From Acidobacteria bacterium RIFCSPLOWO2_02_FULL_65_29 (GTDB taxonomy: Bacteria > Acidobacteriota > Vicinamibacteria > Vicinamibacterales > CAVVIG01), in NCBI GenBank assembly GCA_001767435.1, contig MEKT01000199.1:1-64000 (forward strand): a DNA stretch of 64,000 nucleotides, written 5' to 3'. Each line of letters opens with the position of its first letter. Positions within the stretch are counted from its first letter, which is position 1. The notes under the pieces are model-generated. The model saw only the letters and a list, made by a program, of their open reading frames with translations, was not told where the DNA came from and did not search any database. The translations under genes were made by a program, and so were the position numbers. Positions 45,316 to 54,929 of the stretch are shown one piece after another.

Positions 45316-46341
45316 CTAGTCGATCGAAATCTTTCTGAGCAGATTGAAATCCGACAGCATCTTGCCCGCGCCGAGCACGACCGACGACAGCGGGTCTTCG
45401 GCCATGGCGATCGGCAGGCCGGTCTCCTCGCGCAGCCGCTTGTCGAGGTTCTTCAGGAGCGACCCGCCGCCGGTCAGGACGATGCCGCGGTCGACGATGT
45501 CGGCCGACAGCTCGGGCGGCGTGCGCTCGAGCGCCACGCGCACGGCGTCCACGATCACGTTCACGGTTTCGGCGAGCGCCTCGCGGATCTCCACGTCGCT
45601 GACCGTAATCGTCTTGGGCACGCCTTCGATCAGGTGCCGCCCCTTGATCTCCATCGTAATCCGCTCCTCGAGCGGGAACGCGGAGCCGATCTCCATCTTG
45701 ATCTGCTCGGACGTGCGTTCGCCGATGAGCAGGTTGTAGGTCTTCTTGATGTACTGAATGATGGCTTCATCCATCTCGTTGCCGGCGACGCGCACGGCCT
45801 TGCTGTACACGATGCCCGCGAGCGAGATGACGGCGATGTCGGTCGTGCCGCCGCCGATGTCCACGATCATGTTGCCCGACGGCTCGGTGATGGGCATGCC
45901 CGCGCCGATGGCCGCCGCCATCGCTTCCTCCACCAGGTGCACCTCGCTGGCTTTCGCGCGATACGCGCTGTCCTTCACCGCGCGCTTCTCGACCTGCGTG
46001 ATCTCGGAAGGCACGCCGATGACGATGCGCGGACGAACCCAGACGTTTCTGTTGTGCGCCTTCTTGATGAAGTACGTCAGCATCTTCTCGGTCACTTCGA
46101 AGTCGGCGATGACGCCGTCCTTCATCGGCTTGATGGCGACGATGTTGCCGGGGGTCCTGCCGAGCATGTCCTTGGCGTCCTTGCCCACCGCCTCGACGCG
46201 GCCGTTTACTTTGTTGATCGCGACAATGGACGGCTCGTTCACCACGATGCCCTTGCCCCGCGCGTAGACACACGTGTTGGCCGTGCCGAGATCGATGGCC
46301 AGATCACTCGAGAACAACGAGAGCATCGAACGAAGGTTCAA
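45316..46341 (-). CDS. mreB: Rod shape-determining protein MreB
   Basis: [49 protein letters not shown]. Confidence 0.98.
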   Translation of the reverse strand: MNLRSMLSLFSSDLAIDLGTANTCVYARGKGIVVNEPSIVAINKVNGRVEAVGKDAKDMLGRTPGNIVAIKPMKDGVIADFEVTEKMLTYFIKKAHNRNVWVRPRIVIGVPSEITQVEKRAVKDSAYRAKASEVHLVEEAMAAAIGAGMPITEPSGNMIVDIGGGTTDIAVISLAGIVYSKAVRVAGNEMDEAIIQYIKKTYNLLIGERTSEQIKMEIGSAFPLEERITMEIKGRHLIEGVPKTITVSDVEIREALAETVNVIVDAVRVALERTPPELSADIVDRGIVLTGGGSLLKNLDKRLREETGLPIAMAEDPLSSVVLGAGKMLSDFNLLRKISID

Positions 46342-46352
46342 TCGCGCACCTT

Positions 46353-46391
46353 TCTAGTCGATAGTCGATAGTCGCTAGTCGATAGTCGGCG
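46353..46391. repeat. TAGTCGA heptamer array upstream of mreB
   Basis: tagtcgatagtcgatagtcgctagtcgatagtcggc. Confidence 0.9.
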
Positions 46392-46512
46392 GCCCGGACC
46401 ACCCCGGGCGACAAAGGCCCCTGGCGGGCTGTGCAGCAGCGGGCGATGATGTGCAGCCAGTGAAAACTGATGAGCGACCCTGACTAACGACTAATGACGA
46501 ACGACCAACGAC

Positions 46513-47712
46513 TCACGTATCGGCGGGAGCGCCAGCGGCCAGGATACCGTTCTTCCCTCGATCCTTCACCGCATACATGGCTGAATCGGCGGCGTGAACC
46601 AGCTCGTCGGCCGAGGCCGCGACGTCGGGCAGTGTGGCCACCCCGACCGACGCGGTGAGGTGGATGGACAAGCCCTCGCGGGACAGGAACTTGTGGGCCG
46701 CGATCCGCTCGAGAATGCGCTCGCCCACCGCGTAGGCGCCCTCGCCGCCCGTATCGGGCAGCACGAGCGCGAACTCGTCCCCGCCGAAGCGGGAGACCAC
46801 GTCGGTCTCACGGGCGCTGCCCCGGATGACGCCGGCCGCCTCGACGAGCGCCCGGCTCCCGCAGAGGTGTCCATGCGTGTCGTTGACCGACTTGAACCCA
46901 TCGAGATCGATGAACAACAGCGACAGCGGCCGGCCGCTGCGCGACGCCCGCTTGGTTTCCTTCCGAAGCACCAGATTCAAATACCGCGAGTTGTACAGCT
47001 GGGTCAGGTCGTCGGTCACCGACAACGCTTCAGTGCGTTTGAGCAGGAGCGCGTTGTCGAGCGCCGCCGCGGCCGGTTCGAGCAGCGCCCTCACGGCGCG
47101 GAGAATCGGGGGGGCGAGCCGCGGTTCTCTCGCCGACGGCAGCCGATCGAGGCCGATGAGTGCCCCGACGTGCCGCCCGCGGCAACTGAGTGGAAGCGCC
47201 AGCACGCTGACCGCCGATTGATCGGTGACGCGGCTGTCGCGCGCGAGGTCCGCCGTCGCGAACGCCTCGCCCCGCTCCATCACCCAGGCGGCGATGCCAG
47301 ACACCGCGGCGCCGTGTGCCGGCTCGAGCCCGCGGTCGGCCAGCACCGCCAGCTGGGCCGACTGATCGACCGACACCAGCGCCCAGCACGTCGCGGGGAT
47401 CCACGAGGCCGCACGATCGATGACGAGCTCGGCAATTTCTTCCGGTTCGAGCGTGGCGTTGACGGAGCGAACCATGTCGAGCAGGACGTCGCGCCGCTCC
47501 ACTCGGTTGCGGAGCGTGCGCTGAAACACGCGCAAGCGGGTGGCGAGGTCGAGTCCGGTCCCGGCCGACGACACGTCCGATCGGCGGCGCGGCTTGGCAA
47601 TGGTCTTCCCCGCCGCCAATGCGCTGGCGCGGACCGCCGCCACGCGGCCGCGGCCCGCGGGGCTCGACCGTCGGCGACCTGTGGACACACTAGCTCGACT
47701 GGCTGGAGGCAT
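46513..47712 (-). CDS. GAF-GGDEF protein (diguanylate cyclase)
   Basis: GGDEF motif RFGGDEFALVLPDT; SLLFIDLDGFKSVNDTHGHLCG. Confidence 0.92.
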   Translation of the reverse strand: MPPASRASVSTGRRRSSPAGRGRVAAVRASALAAGKTIAKPRRRSDVSSAGTGLDLATRLRVFQRTLRNRVERRDVLLDMVRSVNATLEPEEIAELVIDRAASWIPATCWALVSVDQSAQLAVLADRGLEPAHGAAVSGIAAWVMERGEAFATADLARDSRVTDQSAVSVLALPLSCRGRHVGALIGLDRLPSAREPRLAPPILRAVRALLEPAAAALDNALLLKRTEALSVTDDLTQLYNSRYLNLVLRKETKRASRSGRPLSLLFIDLDGFKSVNDTHGHLCGSRALVEAAGVIRGSARETDVVSRFGGDEFALVLPDTGGEGAYAVGERILERIAAHKFLSREGLSIHLTASVGVATLPDVAASADELVHAADSAMYAVKDRGKNGILAAGAPADT

Positions 47713-47828
47713 TCGGTCGCCACGGTCCGGCGGGGGCCGGTCGTGATGCGAATATACCACACGGCAGCCGGTAACTGCTTGCCACGCCGCAAGTTCATGG
47801 CATACGATCAGGTTTTCTGGCGGCTATC

Positions 47829-47902
47829 GGCCAGTCGACAGTTGACAGTCAACAGTCGACAGTTGGGGTGACCTGTCAACTGTTAACTGTGAACTGTCGA
47901 CT
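47829..47902. repeat. Hairpin of iterated CAGTTGA units (copy 2)
   Basis: cagtcgacagttgacagtcaacagtcgacagttggggtgacctgtcaactgttaactgtgaactgtcgact. Confidence 0.9.
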
Positions 47903-47925
47903 CAGGGCTTCTTGAGGATATTGCA

Positions 47926-49845
47926 ATGACGATGCTCGACCGGATGCGGCGGCACAAAGGCTGGCTCAAATGGAGCCTGGGGCTCGTGTGCCTCGCATTC
48001 GTCATCTTCTACATCCCCGACTTCCTGCGCGACACGTCGGCCGACCTCGCCGCCACCGATACGGTGGCGGTCGTCGAGGGCCTCGAGATTCGGGGCGACG
48101 AGTTCCGGCGGTTGTATCAATCGCAGATCCAGGCTTACCAGTCGGCGTACGGCGGCAGCATGAACGAGCAGCTGCTCCGGCAGCTGGGGGTCGACCAGCA
48201 GATCCTGCAGCAGATGGTCGACGAACGCGCCGCGCTGGTCGAAGCCGAGCGCGTGAGCATCCGCGTGAGCGACGAAGAAGTTCGCGCGCGCATCATGGCG
48301 ATTCCGTCGTTCCAGGAAAACGGCGCGTTCATCGGCGAGCAGCGCTATCGCCAGCTGCTCGGCATGCAGAGCCCGCCGCTCGCGACGACTGATTTCGAGG
48401 AAAGCGTCCGCCGGTCGCTGGTCGTCGAGAAGCTCCGCGCATCGGTCACCGGATGGATGGACATTCCCGAGAAGGACGTCGAACAGGAATACCGGCGCCG
48501 CAACGACAAGGTGAAGCTGGCGCTCGTCACGTTCCCGACAGACAGCTTCAAGCCCGACGTGACGGCGACCGACGCCGAGCTCGCGAGCCACTTCGAGGCG
48601 AACAAAGAGACCTTTCGGATTCCGGAGAAGCGGAAGATCAAGTACCTCCTGGCCGATGTGGAGGGTCTGCGCGCGAAGGTCGTCGTCTCGCAGGCCGATC
48701 TCGAGCGCGCGTACAACGACAGCCTCTCGCAGTACCAAACGCCCGAGCAGATCCGCGCCAGCCACATCCTGCTCAAGACGGAGGGCAAGGACGACGCGGT
48801 CGTGAGGGCGCGCGCCGAGGAGTTGCTGAAGCAGGCCAGGGCGGGTGCGGACTTTGCGGAGCTGGCGAAGAAGAGCTCCGAAGACGAAGGCACGGCGCCG
48901 CAGGGCGGCGACCTGGATTTCTTCGGCCGCGGGCGCATGGTGCCCGAGTTCGACACGGCCGCGTTTGCGCTGCAGCCCGGCGCAATCAGCGAGCTCGTGA
49001 AAACGCAATACGGCTACCACATCATCAAGCTGGTCGACAAGAAAGAAGGCACGACCCGCGGCCTGAACGACGTGCGCCAGCAGCTCACCGATCAGATCGG
49101 TTTCGAGCGCGCGCAGACACAGGCCGCCGATCTCGCGCAGAGCCTGCAGGCGCAGATCACGAAGCCTGCCGACCTCGACACGGCGGCCGCCGCGCGCGGA
49201 CTGAAAGTCGAGGAGTCGGGATACTTCGCGCGCGGGGAGCCGATTCTCTCGCTCGGCGCCTCGCCCGAGGTCGCTGCCAGCGCGTTCGACGTCGCGCAGG
49301 GCGGCGTCGCCGGTCCGATTGCGACGAGCCGCGGGTTCGTGTTCCTGACCCTCGTCGACAGGAAGGATTCGTACGTGCCGGCGCTGGACGAGGCGAAGGA
49401 CCTGGTCCGCGAGGCCGTGGTCACCGAGAAGGCGCGCGATCTGGGGAAGAAGAAAGCGGCCGACGTCCTGGCCAAGGTGAAGAACGCGCCGGACTTCGAG
49501 AGGGCCGTCAAGGCCAGCGGCTTCACGCCGGAGACCACCGAGCCCATCACGCGCGACGCGCCGATTCCGGGACTCGGTCAGGCGCCGGAGGTAATCGAGG
49601 CCGCGTTCTCGCTCCCGCAGGGAGCAATCAGCGAGCCGATTACGACGACCACCGGTACGGCGCTCATCAAGGTCGTCGAAAAGCTGGAAGTGACGCCGAC
49701 CGAGATCGCCGCCAATAAGGATCGCTTTCGCGAGGAGCTGTTGAACGACAAGCGGAACCGCTTCTTCAGCGCGTTCATGGTGAAGGCGAAGCAGAAGATG
49801 AGGATCGACGTGAACCGGCAGGCGGTGCAGCGGCTCATCGGATAG
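47926..49845 (+). CDS. PpiD/SurA-type peptidyl-prolyl isomerase
   Basis: N-terminal TM anchor; QIRASHILLKTEGKDDAVVRARAEELLKQARAGADFAELAKKSSEDEGTAPQGGDLDFFGRGRMVPEF. Confidence 0.93.
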   Translation: MTMLDRMRRHKGWLKWSLGLVCLAFVIFYIPDFLRDTSADLAATDTVAVVEGLEIRGDEFRRLYQSQIQAYQSAYGGSMNEQLLRQLGVDQQILQQMVDERAALVEAERVSIRVSDEEVRARIMAIPSFQENGAFIGEQRYRQLLGMQSPPLATTDFEESVRRSLVVEKLRASVTGWMDIPEKDVEQEYRRRNDKVKLALVTFPTDSFKPDVTATDAELASHFEANKETFRIPEKRKIKYLLADVEGLRAKVVVSQADLERAYNDSLSQYQTPEQIRASHILLKTEGKDDAVVRARAEELLKQARAGADFAELAKKSSEDEGTAPQGGDLDFFGRGRMVPEFDTAAFALQPGAISELVKTQYGYHIIKLVDKKEGTTRGLNDVRQQLTDQIGFERAQTQAADLAQSLQAQITKPADLDTAAAARGLKVEESGYFARGEPILSLGASPEVAASAFDVAQGGVAGPIATSRGFVFLTLVDRKDSYVPALDEAKDLVREAVVTEKARDLGKKKAADVLAKVKNAPDFERAVKASGFTPETTEPITRDAPIPGLGQAPEVIEAAFSLPQGAISEPITTTTGTALIKVVEKLEVTPTEIAANKDRFREELLNDKRNRFFSAFMVKAKQKMRIDVNRQAVQRLIG

Positions 49846-49847
49846 CG

Positions 49848-49909
49848 CTCGAGATTCGGGACTCGAGATTCGGGACTCGGGATTCGGGGGTCCGGACTTA
49901 GGGCTCGGG
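49848..49909. repeat. GAGATTCGGGACTC-type intergenic array
   Basis: ctcgagattcgggactcgagattcgggactcgggattcgggggtccgg. Confidence 0.85.
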
Positions 49910-50069
49910 AAGGCGCGTTCGGCCCGAGATCATTTCCGCAAACCCTCAGCTCGGAACGTGCTGCAGAATCTGCCACATCGGTGTCCTGCCTGATTCACGA
50001 TCGCGCGAATCACGCCTGTTTTCTTGACAGACGTCTTGGCATCTTCGTCGCATGGACCGACGATGCTAT

Positions 50070-50382
50070 GATGCGCACACCTCGCAAGCCGATGACTGTC
50101 AGCCAGCTCAATCGTTCGACGGACCGGCGCTTCGATCGGCTGGGCCGGGAGATGCGGCAACTCCGCCAGGAGATGCGGCAACTCCGCCAGGAGATGCGGC
50201 AGATGCGCCGGGAGATGTGCCAGGAGATGCGGCAACTCTCGGAAGACACGCGGCGCCACTTCGACGTCGTCGCCGAGAGTCTGCGGGACGATCTCCGGAT
50301 CTTCGCGGACGCGATCGGCCTTCACTCCCAACGTCTCGACGGCCACCAGATCCGGCTCTCGAAACTGGAACGCCGGTTTTAG
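50070..50382 (+). CDS. Small coiled-coil protein with heptad repeats (EMRQLRQ)
   Basis: MRTPRKPMTVSQLNRSTDRRFDRLGREMRQLRQEMRQLRQEMRQMRREMCQEMRQL; repeated 21-bp units. Confidence 0.65.
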
Positions 50383-50428
50383 CTGCGATATACTGACTGT
50401 TCCGGCCCGACGAAATCTCGACCACTCG

Positions 50429-50513
50429 CGGAAGTGGCGGAACGGCAGACGCGCTAGCCTCAGGAGCTAGTTGGAGCAATCCAGTCGGGGTTCAAATCCC
50501 CGCTTCCGCACCA
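50429..50513 (+). tRNA. tRNA-Leu (anticodon CAG)
   Basis: Acceptor GCGGAAG...CTTCCGC-A-CCA, anticodon arm CTAGC-CTCAGGA-GCTAG, long variable arm, T-arm GGGGTTCAAATCCCC. Confidence 0.95.
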
Positions 50514-50616
50514 TTCGACTCGGCCTCGGCTCTCGCCGCGGCCTCGCTCATGGCAGGCCGAGTCACCACTTGGGCGCCAAGTCGAATCATGGCAATCGGC
50601 GTCACCTGACGACGAG

Positions 50617-50910
50617 TCACGCGGCCGCGCGGAGGCGCTTCAACGCTCGCGCGCAGAGCGCCAGCGTCATCACATTGAGAAGCAGGAAGCCCGCGCGGAA
50701 GAACAGACTGCCGCTGACCATCGCCCACTCGCCTGGAGTGGCCGTCCAGGCTGGCAGGACCGGCGGCGCCGCGTCCAGAGATCGCAGCACCGCGGCGCTC
50801 ACGTAGTCGTGGTTGATGTCGTGCAGCGCAAGATAGTCGCCGATCGTCAGCAAGAAGGCGACGAGGCTGAAGACCAGGGTCACGTGGGCCAAAAGGCGGA
50901 CTCGGTGCAT
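50617..50910 (-). CDS. Hypothetical small membrane protein
   Basis: MHRVRLLAHVTLVFSLVAFLLTIGDYLALHDINHDYVS; three hydrophobic segments. Confidence 0.6.
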   Translation of the reverse strand: MHRVRLLAHVTLVFSLVAFLLTIGDYLALHDINHDYVSAAVLRSLDAAPPVLPAWTATPGEWAMVSGSLFFRAGFLLLNVMTLALCARALKRLRAAA

Positions 50911-50947
50911 AAGGGGCCTCTCTGAACCCATGGAGCGGCGGCGGATA

Positions 50948-51685
50948 TCAGCGTCCGTTGGGGAGCCGCGGCGCGTGTTCCAGGGCCACCGCCTTCGGGA
51001 ACAACACGTTGTTTTCGAGGTGCACGTGCTGATGCAGGTCGTGCTCGAATTCCTCGAGCTCGGACATGCAGGCCGCGTAGGTCGCGCAGCCATCGGCAGG
51101 AACGGCGTAGCCGTCGGTCAGCTCGCGGATGACGCGCATCTCGTCGGCGGCCTCGCGATGCTCGCGTTCCAGCATCGCCAGAGGAGTCTCCACCGTGCCG
51201 AACGGGCTCAGGAAGACGCCAAAGCCCCGCTCGGCGTGTTCGGCGAGATCGCGAATGTAGGGAAAGATGACGTGCTCCTCCTTCGCCAGGTGCTGCTCGA
51301 GGTCGGCGCCGAGCTCGTCGAACACCGTCGCGATACAGGCCAGCTCGGGATGGCGCGCGCCGTGCACGTCCCGCAATGTCGCAAGATGGCAGGAGATCGT
51401 CGGGATGACGGAGCGAACGTAGCTGTGATGTGTCGCGATGATGTGGTCGATGATGCGATCCAGTCGCCAGTCGCCTACGTCGGTGTGACCCTGCGCCCGC
51501 GGCGGCAGGGTGCCGAGCGCATTGACGACAGCCGACGGATCCGCCGCGGCCGAACGGCACGCGTCGGTCAACGATCGGCGGCCGCCACAGCAGAAATCGA
51601 TGCCGAACCGGTCGAATACCCCCGCGGCACGGGAATCTGCCGCCACAATCTCGCCGACGGTCGCATCCTCCAGCCGATCGACCAT
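50948..51685 (-). CDS. Iron-sulfur cluster repair di-iron protein (RIC, ScdA/YtfE family)
   Basis: N-terminal ATVGEIVAADSRAAGVFDRFGIDFCCGGRRSL plus hemerythrin-like HIIATHHSYVR, HLAKEEHVIFPYI, EHREAADEM. Confidence 0.92.
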   Translation of the reverse strand: MVDRLEDATVGEIVAADSRAAGVFDRFGIDFCCGGRRSLTDACRSAAADPSAVVNALGTLPPRAQGHTDVGDWRLDRIIDHIIATHHSYVRSVIPTISCHLATLRDVHGARHPELACIATVFDELGADLEQHLAKEEHVIFPYIRDLAEHAERGFGVFLSPFGTVETPLAMLEREHREAADEMRVIRELTDGYAVPADGCATYAACMSELEEFEHDLHQHVHLENNVLFPKAVALEHAPRLPNGR

Positions 51686-51741
51686 GACCCGCCCTCCTCC
51701 ATCGCCACGACAGCAGTTTTCAAGACGGTGTAGCGCCGCGG

Positions 51742-51775
51742 TAGGCAGGACTGAAGTCCTGCGCTACACACCGGC
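51742..51775. repeat. Palindromic intergenic repeat GCAGGACTgaAGTCCTGCGCTACA
   Basis: ggcaggactgaagtcctgcgctacac. Confidence 0.7.
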
Positions 51776-51822
51776 GCTCCCACATCGCCGCCAATCGTAG
51801 CCAGGACCCGGGACCGGGCGGT

Positions 51823-51836
51823 ATGACACAGGTCAT
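51823..51836. promoter_or_regulatory. Putative Crp/Fnr-type site ATGAC-ACAG-GTCAT between RIC and the regulator gene
   Basis: Perfect 5-bp inverted repeat; minus-strand TACGAT at 51794-51799 lies ~30 bp from its centre. Confidence 0.65.
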
Positions 51837-52544
51837 GTGCGATACGATGGCGGCGTGCAACCGCCCATCGACGAGATGCTGCGCCGGAGTCCGATCTTCC
51901 ATCGGCTCACGCCGGAAGACCGCCAACGGCTGACTGCGGTCGCCCTGGTGCGAGAGTTCGACAAGGGGGCGATGCTCTTTTCCGAAGGCGATCCGTCGGA
52001 TTTCCTCTATACCGTGATCGTCGGCCGCGTGAAGGTATTCAAGGTCACGGCGCGCGGCACCGACGTCATCCTCGAGATTTTCGGCCCGGGCGACTCGGTC
52101 GGCGCCGTCGCGGTCTACGAAACCCGGCCCTACCCGGCGAGCGCGGTGGCCGTGGCGCAGACGACGTGCCTGCTCCTGCCGCGGCCGGCGTTCTTTGCGC
52201 TGCTCGAGACCCACCCGACCCTGGTACGGGGCCTGCTGGTGGGGCTCACGCGGCGCTTGGTCGACCTGACCAACCGGCTCACCGAGCTCTCGGGCGGCCA
52301 CATCGAACCGCGCCTCGCGCGGCTGTTTCTGAAGCTCGCCGACGACATGGGACAGCGGCGCAAAGACGGCGTGTTCATCCCGATGGCGCTGTCACGCCAG
52401 GAGCTGGCCGACATGATCGGCACCACGATCGAGACGGCCATTCGCATCATGAGCCGCTGGGGAAAGGAAGACATCGTCCGAACCGAGAAAGACGGCTTCC
52501 TGCTGATCGATCGGAGCGCGCTCGAGGCGCTCGCCCTTACCTGA
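51837..52544 (+). CDS. Crp/Fnr-family transcriptional regulator (start may be internal, e.g. GTG 51855)
   Basis: cNMP-binding fold; HTH SRQELADMIGTTIETAIRIMSRWGKEDIVR; no N-terminal Fnr Cys cluster. Confidence 0.92.
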   Translation: MRYDGGVQPPIDEMLRRSPIFHRLTPEDRQRLTAVALVREFDKGAMLFSEGDPSDFLYTVIVGRVKVFKVTARGTDVILEIFGPGDSVGAVAVYETRPYPASAVAVAQTTCLLLPRPAFFALLETHPTLVRGLLVGLTRRLVDLTNRLTELSGGHIEPRLARLFLKLADDMGQRRKDGVFIPMALSRQELADMIGTTIETAIRIMSRWGKEDIVRTEKDGFLLIDRSALEALALT

Positions 52545-53598
52545 CGTGCTTCTTCAGCGCCAACGCGCCGCCGCGGATTGCCGCGGTGAACACCGCGCCG
52601 TGGACATCCGCCGCAACGCCTTCGATGAGAGCTGTGCCTTCCGCGTCCGGGGCGGGAATGAAATAGCGGACCCTGCCGTCGGCGGCGCTCCCGATCCGAA
52701 CCCCACGCGCCCAGCCGGGATTCGATCGGTCATCTGACTCCGAGTCCGCGGCGTAGAGCGCGTCGTTTCCGTCGATGAAGATGCCGCTCACGCGGCCAAA
52801 CTGTCTCCACGCGCCAAGAAATGTCCCTTCCTGGCTGAAGATCTGAATCCGATCGTTGCCGCGGTCGGCGACCAGGAGCCGGCCTCGAGAGTCGAACGCG
52901 AGACCGTGCGGCGTCCTGAACTCCCCCGGATCCCCTCCCAGCCGGCCCCACGACATCAGGAATCGCCCCTCCTTCGTGAACTTCGCAATGCGCGCCACGG
53001 TATGCGCCGGAGCATTCGGGTCCTGGCCGCTGTGGCCATCGGCGACGAAGATGTCGCCATTCGGGGCGGTCGCGACATCGCACGGTTCGTTGAGGCGCTC
53101 GCCGGTCCCGTCGCCGGCAACTCCCGGCGTTCCAAGCGTCAGCAGGACCTTGCCGTCGGGGCTGAACTTGTACACGGCGTGACCCTTGCCGAGTCGACTC
53201 GCGTTCGCTTCGTTTGGTCCCTCCGCTGGTCCCTCCGCGTCGGTCACCCAGACGTTCCCGTCGCGATCCACGTGAATGCCATGGGGAAGGTTGAACATCC
53301 GTTCGCCGAACCTGCGGACGAGATTCCCGCCTGCATCGAACTTCAGCACGGGGTTCAACCTGGAGCCGGCGCAGTTGTCGGCGGCGCAGCGATCGGCCAC
53401 CCAGACAGAGGTACCGTCAGCGTCGATATCGACGGCGCTGGCAGACTCCCACCATCTCCCCTCGGCGAGCTTGAAGTGATTCTCGATCGTGCGATACGGA
53501 TTCGGCAAGTCGCCGGGTTGGAGTCGGTGCCGCGAGGCCTGCGCCGCTCCGGACGCCGCCACGAGGACCGCAAGGAGGAAAACCAGAGTGGTTCTCAT
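52537..53598 (-). CDS. Exported NHL-repeat protein
   Basis: NLPHGIHVDRDGNVWVTDAEG, EPCDVATAPNGDIFVADGHS, FRTPHGLAFDSRGRLLVADRGNDRIQIF. Confidence 0.87.
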   Translation of the reverse strand: MRTTLVFLLAVLVAASGAAQASRHRLQPGDLPNPYRTIENHFKLAEGRWWESASAVDIDADGTSVWVADRCAADNCAGSRLNPVLKFDAGGNLVRRFGERMFNLPHGIHVDRDGNVWVTDAEGPAEGPNEANASRLGKGHAVYKFSPDGKVLLTLGTPGVAGDGTGERLNEPCDVATAPNGDIFVADGHSGQDPNAPAHTVARIAKFTKEGRFLMSWGRLGGDPGEFRTPHGLAFDSRGRLLVADRGNDRIQIFSQEGTFLGAWRQFGRVSGIFIDGNDALYAADSESDDRSNPGWARGVRIGSAADGRVRYFIPAPDAEGTALIEGVAADVHGAVFTAAIRGGALALKKHVR

Positions 53599-53632
53599 AC
53601 GTCCTACGCGCGCCGGCGCGCGTCAGAATTAA

Positions 53633-53724
53633 ACTCACGTGGGGCTCCGCCCCACACCCCGGCTCGGTCGCTTGCGGGGACCCCTACGCCCCGCGCCGCT
53701 CCCCTCGCAGGCGCGCCGTGCGCC
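53633..53724 (-). repeat. Composite repeat, copy B (uninterrupted): ...GGTCCCCGCAAGCGACCGAGCCGGGGTGTGGGGCGGAGCCCCACGTGAGT on minus
   Basis: Reverse complement aligns with 38151-38375 except for two extra segments in the latter. Confidence 0.88.
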
Positions 53725-53838
53725 AAACCCGTCTTGATTCTTAATTTCGCAATCCGCACTGAGGACGCGCGCCGGACCGGCGAGCGAGTCGCCGGTCCGG
53801 CCACAGCCGCGGGCGCGAAATCCGTCGAGGGTTGCTCC

Positions 53839-54291
53839 TCAGTGGGACTCGCCGCCGGCGGCCTGACGCTTGTAGTAGATCAATTCCTGGCCGACCCTCG
53901 CGCCTGGCGCGAACCACGCCACCACCCGCTGCGGCGCGCCCACCACGGACGGTTCGGCAAAGCGTACCTCGAAGTCATCGGTCGCGGTGGCCCGCGTCAG
54001 TTGAATGGTGAAGGTCTGTGTGTACACCTGCTCGCGATCGGCGCTGAGCACCTGGAGCACGCCAGCGGACGGTCGGCTGAACACATAGGTGCCCTGGGCC
54101 AGGGACACGCCCGGGACCGAGAACGGACCGCTGAAGGTGAGGATGGCGTCGGTGGTGCTGCCGGCCATGGCCGCCCCGCGCACCTTCACCTCCTGATGAA
54201 ACTGGGGAGCCTGGGCCCCAGCCCAACCTCCCGAGAGCCCGACCGCCGCGCCCAGCGCGGCCAGAAACAGGAACGTCTTGAAGAATCTCAT
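53839..54291 (-). CDS. Hypothetical exported protein
   Basis: Signal peptide MRFFKTFLFLAALGAAVGLSGGWAGAQA; RBS aggagctccatATG. Confidence 0.78.
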   Translation of the reverse strand: MRFFKTFLFLAALGAAVGLSGGWAGAQAPQFHQEVKVRGAAMAGSTTDAILTFSGPFSVPGVSLAQGTYVFSRPSAGVLQVLSADREQVYTQTFTIQLTRATATDDFEVRFAEPSVVGAPQRVVAWFAPGARVGQELIYYKRQAAGGESH

Positions 54292-54347
54292 ATGGAGCTC
54301 CTTTCTCATCCTCTGACCCAGCATAGGTCCCTCGCAGCGGCTGTGGC

Positions 54348-54363
54348 TATGACGGGCGTCATA
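54348..54363. promoter_or_regulatory. Putative Crp/Fnr-type site TATGAC-GGGC-GTCATA
   Basis: 6-bp inverted repeat; minus-strand TATGCT -10-like box at 54320-54325 ~30 bp from its centre. Confidence 0.65.
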
Positions 54364-54418
54364 CGAGGTCCGGACAGTGCTTCGCTCACCCGCTCATCAG
54401 GAACGCGGGAAGCCGTGC

Positions 54419-54787
54419 TTACGGCTTCCGAGGCCCCCGCACGGTGATCATCACCGTGTTGGACGCCGTCACGCTGCCGTTGTCGGCGACCGCCGTGACC
54501 TCAACCTTCCCGTCCCGAGCCGGAGCGGTCCACTCGGTCTCGCGCTCCGAGGCGTTGGCGAAGCTCCCGGCCTTCGCCGACCAGCGGATCGTCAGCGGCT
54601 TACGGTTCGGGTCTTCGGCGTACGCGTGAACAACGGTGCTCTTCCCCGCTTCGACGGTGCAGGGATCGCAGTACACAAATACTCTCGGCGGCGCGTTTGG
54701 CGCCGCACCTCGCTGCTGCGCGGCCGCCGAAGTCGCGCCGAACACACACACGGCTGCGACGCCGATTACACGAAGCCCACTCATCAT
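54419..54787 (-). CDS. Hypothetical exported protein with Ig/PKD-like segment
   Basis: Signal peptide MMSGLRVIGVAAVCVFGATSAAAQ; VFVYCDPCTVEAGKSTVVHAYAEDPNRKPLTIRWSAKAGSF. Confidence 0.72.
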   Translation of the reverse strand: MMSGLRVIGVAAVCVFGATSAAAQQRGAAPNAPPRVFVYCDPCTVEAGKSTVVHAYAEDPNRKPLTIRWSAKAGSFANASERETEWTAPARDGKVEVTAVADNGSVTASNTVMITVRGPRKP

Positions 54788-54840
54788 CGGAGGCCTCCTT
54801 TGTGTCTCATACACTCTGACGTTTGCACGGAGCCGAACGG

Positions 54841-54856
54841 TATGACGGCCGTCATA
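54841..54856. promoter_or_regulatory. Putative Crp/Fnr-type site TATGACGGCCGTCATA (perfect 16-bp palindrome)
   Basis: Between divergent genes 54419-54787(-) and 54930-55358(+). Confidence 0.65.
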
Positions 54857-54929
54857 CATGGGAAGCGCGCCATCGATTAGCCTGCGGCTTGCGAAGCCGA
54901 TCCCGATTGGCACAAGGAGCTGTCAAGGA

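Noticed and set aside
50429-50513. tRNA-Leu as an integration site for a genomic island
   Set aside because: No integrase gene and no duplicated tRNA 3' end noticed nearby.
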